Below are positions 36,601-47,494 of a DNA stretch of 64,000 bases, one piece after another. The notes beneath the pieces were generated by a model, which was given only the letters and a program-made list of their open reading frames with translations, did not search any database and was not told where the DNA came from. The DNA is from Bolinopsis microptera (lineage: Eukaryota; Ctenophora; Tentaculata; Lobata; Bolinopsidae), in contig NC_087072.1 in assembly GCF_026151205.1 (NCBI RefSeq), positions 14,856,169 through 14,920,168 on the forward strand, written 5' to 3'. Position numbers and translations under genes: made by a program. Numbering within the stretch: the first letter of the stretch is position 1; the number at the start of each line of letters is the position of its first letter.

Positions 36601-37861
36601 AATGCTTTTGTCCTTACCGAAAACAAAGTTTCCTATTTGAAGATATCGCGCGTTGAATTTTGAGGTTTACCTGTAATTCTATTGTAAATGAAAACTTTAA
36701 ATGCAATTGTGTTCAAAATCTATCTTCTTTTTTAGTTTATGACTTAGAACCTTGTAACTTGGCAACAATGTTCTTAAAGGTATTTTGAGTTTTTGTTATG
36801 TAACGATTTATGATATCTTGCTCCAAAGCTGAGATATGAGGTTAACCATGAGTGAGAATTACAAAATTTACAAAATTTAAAATGGTTAACCTCATAAAAA
36901 GAGTTAGGAGCAAAATTACAACAATCGTTACATAACAAACTTTGTTATTTATGTCAGGAACATAAGTTCCAAATTTGAGGTGAAATGGATAAAAGCTAGG
37001 AGAAGATAGGTTTTTGAGGTGGTAAATAAATTGTTCAGGAGAGTCAAAAGACCATGATTCTGAGAAAATATGTTAACCTCAATTTTCCAACAAATAAAGG
37101 ACATATAATAGTTCTGTTCACATTGGATGGCCAATTGATACCCATTGATAAGTTTAACTTGTGATGAGAGCAACAAAATGTTAAGAACTGGTTATTTGTG
37201 AGGTTAACTGATTAAAAAGGCAATAGTTAACCTCTATTTTACGACAAACTAGTCGCTCTGGGGGGCTAAGGGTGGTGTGCAAGCGTCAGATAGTACGTGG
37301 TCTGCCAACTGGCAAAAAAATTTTTTTCGACCTCGGACCCCCCCTGTGGCCTTAAACTTTAAAATGGTAATTTTGAGCCATGACACGAACCTTTTCCCAA
37401 GGTAGACTAGAGCCAGCACTTCTTTCACCCTCCATAGTGTAAGTCTTGCCGGTTCCCGTTTGACCGTATGCGAATACCGTACAATTGTATCCTTGTAGCA
37501 CCTCCTCTATTGTAGCTTGTGCTACACCTAGTGGAGTGATAGTTCTGTTTAAAAAATAGTTAAATACTTAACTCCAATTATTTAAGACCCACTGAAGGGG
37601 GCCGGGGGGTAGGGGTTAGCTGGAGGGGGGAAGACTGAAGGTGAACTAACCTTTGTAAACGTCCACCTGGGAGGACTCCGGACCGTACACGTGATCAAAA
37701 GTGTACTTCTTGTTGAGGTTAGTGTTGTGATGCTTTATTACCACCTCTTTCTTTGAGCACTGCACAATAGAAGGTGATCCTGAGTTCTTTTCTGAGCTGT
37801 TCCGGGGTCTGCATCGCACGTACACGCTCACTGGCTTCGGCTTCTCCGAATGACGAGGCAT
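30674..37861 (-). CDS. KIF11: kinesin-5 (Eg5/KIF11), mitotic bipolar motor
   Basis: Fifteen exons: 37651..37861, 37391..37527, 36226..36411, 34674..34907, 34367..34540, 33914..34167, 33305..33506, 32887..33100, 32637..32755, 32370..32491, 32027..32228, 31747..31887, 31226..31519, 30960..31080, 30674..30813, all complement; 916 aa (human 1,056). Motor domain about residues 10-350: P-loop [18 protein letters not shown] (switch I), DLAGSEN (switch II), then LNKPEVNQ at the neck. A coiled-coil stalk follows. The tail has LPTGATPKR, a BimC box with the Thr used for CDK1-dependent spindle targeting. The family crosslinks and slides antiparallel microtubules to make bipolar spindles. Exon 2's acceptor was chosen (CCACTAG then GTGTAG) because it keeps frame and family length. 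An AAATAG stands 2 nt before the ATG. Confidence 0.92.
33707..33728. repeat. 22-base G homopolymer
   Basis: An uninterrupted run of 22 G lies in KIF11 intron 6 (C on the coding strand). It could fold as a G-quadruplex on the + strand; its length is likely unstable and prone to sequencing error. Confidence 0.9.
36528..37351. mobile_element. 824 bp foldback element with TTAA target, in KIF11 intron 2
   Basis: Ends are GGCCACAGGGGG... and ...CCCCCTGTGGCC, with TTAA at 36524-36527 and 37352-37355. The termini extend inward as GGTCCGAGGTC / GACCTCGGACC. A second inner inverted repeat around 36800-36935 pairs GTTATGTAACGATT with its complement and TGAGGTTAACCAT with ATGGTTAACCTCA. No transposase is present. 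TTAA plus G-rich ends suggests a piggyBac- or Kolobok-like non-autonomous element. It fills 824 of the 979 bp of the intron. Confidence 0.85.
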
Positions 37862-39160
37862 TGCTATTTGATGATGGGACGGTCAAGGTTTTTATGAGTA
37901 GTGACGGTGAAAAATGTAGATAATATAAGAAGATTGTAATGTTCGCTTTATCTAAATCCGTCTACCTAAAAATTTACAGACGTTTTAAGTGGAAACAGTA
38001 ACATAACATTTTTTCAAGACTTTTAAATAGGATACTGAATAGTGACCAATACAATACAATAAAAATATGACATCATTCGCGCTAGTTTGACTTACTACAC
38101 AGCAGTACAACTTACATTCGACACAAACAGTTGAAAATCAAATCAATTATTTAAACTCCTCAGTCAGATGTAACACACATGCTCTGGAATCTGAACTAGG
38201 AAATGGCTCTGCTTAACTTACTTGTGGACACTGAAAATTCTAATTCAGAGAAAATTGGGGATAAGTTTCCCATCTGATGGCGTTAAAAACAAAATGTAAA
38301 ATCTACTGTCAAAACTTCCCGCACAACCCGCAATAGTTACAGTATTGAAACTGTCAAATTGCTAGAATAAGTATTCAAACAATTATATTGAAGGTTTTGC
38401 ATATAACGTACAATCAACTTCGTCTTAAGAATGTATTTACTATTCTTAACTTATATTTACAGTTTCAGAGTCATAGTTAAGTTTAAAATTAGAGTCGTGC
38501 ATTTTACGATAAAAAATGTTTAAAAACTAAAACCAAGCGAAATATTAGTACAACATTGTTCAATGTTGAAGGAACAAAGCTGGGGAATCATCGAAATTTT
38601 GTCGTGTCAAGAATGATCACAAAAATCTCCGGCATGCACAATTACAAACATCGCAAATGAATTTCTTGGATAACGGTCGATGATTCCCAGAACTTTAAAT
38701 AAAAAAAAAATTGCTGCTTTCAAAGCAATCATGTTCAACTAAGTAACATTTGTATTGTGGAAACACATGAGTTTGACACGAAAATTAATTATATTCTTTT
38801 CCCTTGCAATTCACTCATATTCACATTTGCCCATCGCCAGGTTATCTCTCATTTTAACCCAGACAAAGTTCGATTGTCCTGTCAGAACCTGGCCTATAAT
38901 CTAAGAGGTCAATATTCAAAATGCTAACTATCTTTCGTTGGAAACTGTATCACTGCCAGAATGTTTTAGGTTCAAGAAAAATCGGAAAATTGTGCTAAGC
39001 GTCCCTGACAATGGGCACACACAGATTGGTATCCTTAGCCCTCACAAACATTTTTGTGTATTGTTTCTCATCGTATCATGATCTCACACACTTTGGTATA
39101 CAAACGCAATAATATATCTACAAACTAATACAAGTTTAACAAACCACAGTTCTGTCAAAA
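37862..39160. other. KIF11-RACGAP1 intergenic region
   Basis: 1.3 kb between two genes on the minus strand (RACGAP1 upstream, KIF11 downstream). No coding exon is seen; it is AT-rich. It contains either RACGAP1's 3' end plus a KIF11 promoter, or intercistronic sequence. Confidence 0.5.
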
Positions 39161-42100
39161 TCAAGGTGTTTCAAACTTGTTGAAGAAAGTCTTTTTCTTT
39201 CCACCGAAAACACGCTGAGTAAACGTGGTTTCCTTAGCGTTGGTAGGAGTTGGAGGCTGGTACATTCCCGGTTGTACTGAAACATTAACAACAAGTCAAT
39301 TTTCAGGAATGTTACTAGTGGAATGTTTACAAATAATATACACGAGCAATATTTCCCCTTCCTCCAAGGCATAAACCTAAGATAAAACATTATTTCTTTG
39401 AACATGTAATTTGGGATTGAATCTTATCATGTCCTATGATTTAGCCATATTAATAACAACATGTGTCATGTTATATTGTTATAATGCGAAGTTATTAAAT
39501 GTACCGTCAGCTATCATCACAATAACAGCACACAACTGTGTACGGTTGTCGACACATAAGACCATATTTTACTACTCAACAGCATAGTATTATATAATTG
39601 TAAATTGTTTCTAACCAATACCAACATGACACGAGGGTAATCAACCGAACTCATCATATAATTACCTAACCAATTAAACAACTTACCCTTCAACATTTCA
39701 GGGGTACCGGGAGTACGAGGAGCTTCATCATTAGAGTAAGGAGTAGGAGAGGAGCAATCCTCGTGAGGGTTCAACATGTTGGTCCAGTAGTACGGGGGTA
39801 GGTCCAGCAAACATTCTACTACTTTAGCGCTGCGCTTCGTGTCACGCATCGCGCTGTCCATGTCGGTCATTGCGATGCTTGCGACTAGAGTCGGTGCAAA
39901 TACTCTGGCAATGTTGGAGCGGGGCATCTTGCAGTGTTCACTCTCGGCAACCCTGCATATGTTATCGTCAACATATTATGTTAATAATACCATGGGTTCA
40001 ATTTTTTCCAATAAATTCCACGATTTACAATTAGTTGAACTCGATTGATGGAATGTTTGAGTTAGGATAAAAACAGTCGCACCACAGTGGTCCGCGAAGG
40101 GGGGTCAGGCTATAATAGACCCCTTCTAGGTCATTTTGTTGTCTCAGGAGATGTTTTCTGGAGTATTTTCGCCCAAAAAGACGTTTTAAAGCACTTACAA
40201 GACCTCAAAATATACCAGAAGGGCTGAAAATGAGAAATCAAAAAATTGATTTTTTCCAAAAATACCCTGAAAATTTTAGAATTTGGCCGCTAAATTTGTT
40301 TAAAAGGCCTGACTCAAAATTCTACTCCACAACTTAAGGTCCTTAGGCAATTCTACGTTGATTCTGAAAATTTCATTGAAAAATATTGAAACCCTATTGA
40401 GTTATATTATTTTGAGCGAAATCAGTTTCGCGAATGTCGCGAACTGAGATATGGGCAATTTTGTTCATTTTTTGCCATTATTTGAACACAGAATCCACAG
40501 TTAGGTAGATATTGAGCTGATATTCATAGAGAATGTGAAGTATAGGCTTACCTAACATATAAAATTTGTCTCATCCAAAAATATTGATAATTGGCCAATT
40601 TATGGGCTAAAATCTATAAAAATCTATCAAAATTGGCGCGTATGCCCAAATATGGTCATATAGTATTTTGCTCATAACTCAGCCAATTTTTTTCAAATTT
40701 TGATAAAACTTTATATTTGTGTTCAGGAGACTATAAGCTACAAGTAAAGCACCCCAAAGCATGGTTTTGAGCTTGTTAAGGTGATTTTGCATAAATGGGA
40801 TAATTGGGACCAAATATGGGCGTGGCTGATTAAAAAAAAAGTCCCAGCTTGTCCCAGGTTGAATTTTTTATGGCTAGTTAGATAATTATCTGAACTTTAG
40901 GATGCCATAGGTGGTTTAGGTGCACTCGAGCGCACTACCTAACATTTTTTTATTTTAAAACCAAAATTTTAGTTAAAAAGTGGGTCTAAAATTTGAGGGT
41001 AAATGAAAAATCAACCAAAATAGATATCAACATGATTTTTTTTTCATTAGACAGGTATTCAACACGTACAACAGCAACAACAAGAGTAAGTAAATGCATA
41101 TATAGACTGCTTTATGAATATCCAGTCAGATGTAGGCCAATTTTTACTGCTAATTGCTTGAATTTCGGACTGTATAAAAAAATCGTTGATATTTATCGTA
41201 CATCATTTCCACATTTTGAAATATTTTTAATTATCGTCTTTAGCATATGTACCGGCTGATAATTTATGATAAATAACAAATAAATAAACAGAATTTCATG
41301 ACACTCGATTTTGGTTCAATTATAGCCTGGTGGACCACTGTGCGCACAGTACATACTTCTGCAAATGTATGATGAGGAAAGCTAGTGTATGTCTATTCTC
41401 GTGAGGGAGCTTGGATATCGTTCCGTAGAGGTGATTAGCACTTCCTTTCTCCGCGTTATTCTTAAATTCATCTGACAGCGCTGAGGTCAAAATGGGATCG
41501 TTCAGGTTCATGAGGAAGTTCTTGAGAACTCCTGTTAGGATTGTAGTGTCATCAATCTTCCGGAGGTTGGTCTGACATCTCGGTCTCAGCATCCTCTCCT
41601 TCAGCTCTTTTATTGCCTTATCTGAAAAAGCAAGTATGTTACATGAGAAATAACATTTCATTACAAATTCTGATTAAGCCAAATTTCGTAGTTTATGTTT
41701 TGATTGCAAAAGGAAACGTCCGGAAATATTAGAAAAATAGTTCACCCCATAACATGTTGATATCTTTAATTACCTGGTCCAGTGACCCTGTAGAGTCCTA
41801 TCTCGTTCAGTCCCCTGGCTTCTATTTCCTGAACACACCGGAGCATAATTGACGGGACATGGGGCGGGTTCTTGGGAACGTAGGAAAAGAGACTTCCGTC
41901 TTGTTTCCGGGACGGTGTGCTAAGGATAGGGACGCAGGGCATCGGTGCTGCATTCTTACAATCTTGGTGTACCACCATCTTGCAATCTGGGAGGGGTTGA
42001 TTAGGTATGGTATGGTATGGCATGGCATGGCATGGCATGGCATGGTATAGTATGGTATAGTATAAAGTATAACCATGGAACCATTTCATTATGATAAAAA

Positions 42101-44300
42101 ATAAGCTGAAATACTAATATTTAAATTCTGAACGACTTTTAGAATTTCACTAAAGTGTTGTATGAAAACACTTACATTTACAACGTAGAGCGTGGGCAGA
42201 AAAACCGAGTCTTTTACGACAAGCTTTGCAGCCCTCTGGTTTAATCATGCTCTTGAGCGCAAAGTGATGGGGACGGTTTGGCAGGGAACTCTCGCTAGTG
42301 GTCGAGGAGATGGACTCTGTGTCAGACGGAAGATAGTCAACGTCACTCTCCGTTTCGGTTGTGGAAATAGTGGTCGCTTCTGACGATTGCACCGATATCA
42401 CTGAAATTGAAAGTCGATATTCAATCTTTTTTTTGCCAGCAAATTTATATAATATAGATTTCTAAAATTTAAATTGCCTTGAATTTAAAATTTTAAAATT
42501 GAGGTAGTAATCATTATTCCACCTTCTGCTTCGACGTGAGGAACAGGGTGAGCTTTGTTGAACTTCTTGAGGTTGGGGTAAATGACAGGAGGTTCGCTAC
42601 TCTCAGACGAAGTTGGTTCCATCTGGGTGAGGTATAAAATATGGTAATAAAATCGATTTTGTGGAACTGTGAAGTTGTAAGGAGATAAATCACAGGTGTA
42701 ACGATACTATTGTAACAACAATTAATTTAACGCTCTTTAAAACAGAAAAAACTACCATAACTTTAATAAACTTTGATTGATTTTACTCTGAACGTTTGAA
42801 GACCATGTTTACCGTCATGTAGATGTCCTCTTTAGGAGGATGATGCAGGTTGGAAGTTCTTCTCTTCTTCACAGTCACCCCCGGCCCTGTGCTTTGTCTC
42901 TCAGATTTTCGCACGTTGGACCTCCTGGATCTGCGCCTCCACTCTGTCCTCGTCTCCTCCAACTCTCCTTCGAAACTCGGCTCTAAACTCTGATCTGAGT
43001 CCAGGTCTACTGACACATCTTCAAACACTTTGTCAAACTGCTTTCTGAGATGGCTCTTGTTAAGTCCTAGAGCTGTTTTATCTTCGTCCGTCATCATGCT
43101 CATTCTGTCTCGGTCTTCCAGGATCTCTTTTATAACACGGATTTGTTGAACCTGAAATAGAAAATCTTTTACCTCATCGACTAATCAATAACTAACTAAC
43201 TAATGTATATAATATACAATATATTATTACAAATAATAAGTGCTATTTTATAGAATCTTATGTTCGAACCAACACAAATCTGCAACTTATGGATTATATT
43301 ATAGTTATCTCTTTCATAAAATTGTCTCTTCATTAAATGAGGGTATTTCTTCCGTAGTACCGTATATTTTAGTATTTATACTCTGTGTTACTGACTAAAA
43401 TATAAACATAACTGATAACTTTATAACACGCAGTATAACATATCTCAATGATATTGAAGTAATGAGATTTTACTTCGACTAATGAATAGCATTAGCCGAC
43501 TAATAATGTAAGGCCGACTAAAATACTTCACTTACAAGTTTCTCATTCAGTTTACTTAAAGCTTGTTTCTGTGACTTCTCTTCTGCAAGCTGCTTCCTGT
43601 AAAAGGTACGGAAATGTCAAGACACGATCAAAAAGATTAACACATATTGCAATTGGGCATGATTTTTGTTTTATATAACAACTGCCCCATGCCCTTTGCC
43701 TTGGCATTTTGAATTTAATTTAATTTTAATAGAAATACAACATTGGTCTACAATTAAATAGCAAATGGCAGCTTAGAATTTGTAAAACATATGCTGTTTC
43801 ACTAGAATTTATATCGCAATTAAACTTCTAGTTTAAAACAATAAAGCATTCGAAATGGAAACTATCCAGTTGGCCTTACCTCATGTGTTTGACACGGAGA
43901 TCAGACGCTTCTTTGTCTGATTTGAACTGGTTGACTTGTACTCGTAGTCTGGTAACCTCTCCTTCTGCTGCCTGGCATCGCTGTTGAAGGTCTGCTTGGT
44001 TTGATATGAACTCTATCCATTCTGAGGAGAATCATTAGGCATTGGTTAGATTAAGGTAGAAGTAACGACAAGGACAGAGCTTTCAAGGATTTATTTGTAT
44101 ATTTCTGAAACACATCTCAGAGCTATGTACATAGTACATAAATCAGTTGAACAAACAGTACATCAAAATGGATAATATTAACCTTGCTCGAGTCCACAGT
44201 TGAGGATTGTAGATATCTGACAAAGCTCATCAAAGTAAGCAGAAGGGGCATTCCTAGCGGCACCAAGGGACTGTCGACTTGTAGACTTCTTTTTTGTCAT
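39161..44300 (-). CDS. RACGAP1: Rac GTPase-activating protein 1 (centralspindlin CYK-4)
   Basis: Ten exons: 44183..44300, 43880..44021, 43536..43596, 42813..43151, 42523..42622, 42176..42400, 41774..41986, 41357..41621, 39687..39952, 39161..39276, all complement; 614 aa (human 632). Residues about 35-105 are a coiled coil (kinesin-6 binding in the family). A Ser/Arg-rich linker follows. About 300-350 is a C1 domain (HHFAL, GCKACRK, LRCKYCK, HQDCK). About 365-545 is a RhoGAP domain with the Arg finger in GLYRVTG and later MPRSNIARVFAPTL. The tail has several TP sites and ends in a basic FGGKKK stretch. RACGAP1 with KIF23 bundles the central spindle and activates ECT2 for cytokinesis. A TTAG stands 1 nt before the ATG. 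Confidence 0.92.
40083..41342. mobile_element. 1.26 kb DNA transposon, non-autonomous, in RACGAP1 intron 8
   Basis: Perfect 11 bp ends CACAGTGGTCC / GGACCACTGTG with a 5 bp duplication CGCAC on both sides (40078-40082 and 41343-41347). Just inside, AGGCTATAAT pairs with ATTATAGCCT. I see no transposase frame. The short duplication and CAGTGG-type end would fit a hAT5-like or CMC-like element; the class is not settled. Its edge lies 14 nt into the intron from the exon 8 donor. Confidence 0.75.
42004..42065. repeat. TATGG/CATGG pentanucleotide microsatellite
   Basis: About twelve copies of a five-base unit, changing from TATGG to CATGG and back to TATAG, lie in RACGAP1 intron 6 a few bases upstream (in transcript order) of the exon 7 acceptor. 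Confidence 0.85.
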
Positions 44301-46261
44301 GCTAACATTTTTTAGTATGTGATAATAATTATTTATTATTATTAAATCTAAAATAGCTAATAATTTAATAAATTATTAACAGGCCCCTAGTAACGTGGGC
44401 AATAATATACGCTTTATAAATTATATAAACAAATTGAAGTATATTTTCCAATGTTGTTAAGTGTCTCTTTAGATCTGTTTTGGTCTTTCGTGGGAGTTCC
44501 CACAATTGTTGGTTGAGAATGCTCAACATAACATACATAATGCTTGACTGCTTTATTGACACGGACAGGTACCGGGGGCAGACATCCCAACACCAGTGCG
44601 TTGGGACATAGTGTTGGTCTGCTTCAGGACGTGTTAGATCCTAGAGAAGCCGCCATCCCCTCTACTGCTTTAGCTCAGCGGCAGCATGAGCCCTGGTTTC
44701 CTGCCACATTGGTACCTCTGAAAGTACAGAAAAGTGGTGGATTTCGGGGTCCAGGATACTCCCTCTTTGTTCTTTATGGTGGTAATATTTCTCTGAGATG
44801 TTTGCAGAGTCTTTATTTCATGATCTTTCTAGTAGGTAAATCCTGGAGAGCATCATTTTGTCCCCAAAGAAATTCGACTCTCCTAATGAATGCTTTTTGT
44901 GTGCTGCTTTTTGTTAACACTTCATCTAGATAGGAATGTGAGTCTGCTCCACCCAGCTCTTCTTTCAGTTGCAGGTAACTGATAATAATTAAAAAGTGAC
45001 AAATTTCCGATTCATTTAGTGAGTAGACTGGAGGAGTTTGCATTGAATTTCTTAGCGCATCCAGTCCACAACCACTGCACTACAAGGGATCTTCAGGTTT
45101 GATAGCCAGGAGATCAACGCACTCAACAATGGATATATAGATACACAATGATGTTTAGGGGCCTAACAGTGGCCTAAAGAAGAGCCTGCGCCCCACTGAC
45201 CCTGCTGTGAGGGGGCGCCATATTGTCGTTTGAATGTGGGACAATTTCGAAAAAATTAACTCCAGTATTAATATCAAAATTGTGAGTTTTGCTTTAGAAA
45301 CTCACTACCGGGACAAGTATCAAGAATGAAGAGACATACTTACTTAATGTGCAAAAACAAAGAGAGGACTATTCGAACCAATCATATTCTTAACAAACTA
45401 TGTTAAATGTTGTAGCCTCGAGCTCCTTCGTGGAACATGGATCCCTTGGATTAGCCGAGAACTTCATTGAATATATGATGCCCCCAGCAATAGACACAGT
45501 TGCGGATCTGTCGAAGGTTAAATAAGGTGAGGCCTACAGCCTTGCCGAGAGATTTCGTATCTTGAAAGGGTATCTATCAGTACATCAACATTGTAATGTA
45601 CAATAAACCATGGTTCTATAAAACGCTGTGGAAGCTCTTGAATCCTATAAGGTTGTCTTTCAGTACAAAAAACGTTGGACATGTTTAACATATAAGGATT
45701 GAGATTTGAGAGAACCGGACCAAACTGCACAAAGTTATTGACAACAATTTAAGCAAGAATATTATTCCAGATAATTGGTTTGTTTATGAACTGAGAAATA
45801 TAGTAATAGTAATAATTAACAAGAAATGCGGCCGCTTTTCTTTTGTGGATGGCCGCTCAATTTCCCGATCCGTGATGGCGTATTTTATCATATTCCATAC
45901 AACATGGGGACCCTATTTTTTGCTGCTTATAAGCATGCAGATATGGTGGAGTGACAGGCCGAGCACCGCCCAGTTTGCAGTTAATATAATTCCATATTGA
46001 ATTTTAAGATCGTGTATATTTCTATGTAACCATATGTTTATTGTCTAAGCAACCTGACACCCGACACGGATCTGTGCAAAATAGTAATGGTAACTCAAAA
46101 TAATAATAGTATGCTATTTATTAGTGCCTAGTGGGATACATGGTGAAATTAACAATGTACTTGGTCAGTTCAGCGCAGCCGTGCCAACAATTATTTAATT
46201 CAGATTATCGCGCAAAATAACTTTGCACAGGTAGTCACGTGGGCGATAACAATGCGCTTGT
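44301..46261. other. intergenic, with a possible orphan 3' exon on the minus strand
   Basis: At 44815-44985 the minus strand reads, after TAATTATTATCAG, a charged helical frame (LQLKEELGG through WGQNDALQDLPTRKIMK) ending in a TAA embedded in AAATAAAG. A further AATAAAG on the minus strand lies at about 44555. This could be the last exon of an upstream gene or a decayed copy of one; no partner exon was found. The rest up to 46261 shows nothing recognisable and may include the 5' end of the retroelement. Confidence 0.3.
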
Positions 46262-46271
46262 CAAATAAATC

Positions 46272-47494
46272 TTGTCAAATAAATCTCAATCCCAAGTAGT
46301 AGACTCAGTAAAAGTAGTAGAAACATATCATTCTGTTGAAGTAGGAACTTCTAACAATCATAGCCCAGTTGAGGCTCCAATCAGAAATGGAAGCAACCCT
46401 GATGCCCCTTCTGTTGTGTATCCATGTGGTAAATGCTCTCATGATGTCACCGGCTTCGAATGCGTTAAGTGTGATTGTCCCTGTGAAAAATGGTATCATA
46501 CTAAGTGTTGTATGCACAAAAAAACTTTTGAAAAACTTGGGCAACACTCAGAAGTAATGTGGGTATGTAAGAATTGTAAGGCCCTAGAGAAGAAACCGGC
46601 TAAGCTAGTTAAAGTAGTTAAATGGGGTAATTATGTTTCTTTAAGTGAGATATCCAATGCTGCTGATTTAGCCTACAGTGAAATTATGAAATGGACCAAG
46701 AACATGTTCCTAGTGCCACGGGGCAAAGTGGGCAACGCCTTCATTTTTTAAGTAAGCAGATTACTCAACCTGTTTAATGACAAGACAGAATGGGAGAGTA
46801 TAGCGTTGAGATTACTATTTATCTTCATTCCTATGATGCTGCAAAAACCATCTGAAAACTCTCGTGCAAAGGATCACAACATCTGTCTTGATAAAAGGCT
46901 CAAGTTATGGAAAGTTGGGGACTTGAACGCTATAATCAGTGAAGGGTGTGAGATTCAGAAACGACTTGAAGAAACACGTAAAGCCCAGGAGAGATCCCTT
47001 GCTACCAAGTTTGCACAGCTCATGATCCATGGCAAAGTCTCAGCAGCAACCAGTCTCATAAATCGTCAAAGTGGTGGACTGTTGGATGTTGATGAAACGG
47101 TTATTGGACAGCTAAAGGAAAAGCATCCCTCTGCTATGAATGCAGCAGATGAAATTTTGATCACAGGTAACAAAGTGGCAGTCGAAGAAGTTATCTTTGA
47201 AGCCATCGATTCAATGTTAGTGAAAAAGGCTGCTAAGCTGACATCAGGATCAGGTGGACCAACACTAGTAGATTCAGAGTGCTGGCAGCACATCCTGTGT
47301 TGTAGTGCATTTAGTAAATCCCAAGAGCTTGTCGCTGAAGCAATTGCCAGATTAGCCAGGCGTGTATGTACTGAAGATGTAGATTTCAAATCAATAGCAG
47401 TGCTCACAGCTGGTAGGCTTGTCCCCTTAGATAAATGTCCAGGCCTAAGACCAATTGGTATTGGTGAGATCCTGAGACGGATTATTGGGAAGTG
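46272..47494 (+). pseudogene. 5' part of retroelement ORF: PHD-like finger and RT N-terminus
   Basis: The frame carries a C4HC3-like finger at about residues 50-100 (CGKC, CVKC, HTKC, then WVCKNC). It meets one in-frame TAA at 46749-46751, then continues in the same frame as VSRLLNLFNDKTEW and on to RT motif region CPGLRPIGIGEILRRIIGK, where the DNA transposon enters. A single nonsense change plus the insertion make it dead. Confidence 0.75.

Noticed and set aside
44544-44933. Plus-strand 129-codon frame
   Set aside because: No ATG, and it overlaps the minus-strand exon candidate with its polyadenylation-like signals; composition is not convincing.
46272-46751. Host PHD-finger gene
   Set aside because: The frame continues past one stop into the retroelement RT, so the finger belongs to the mobile element.
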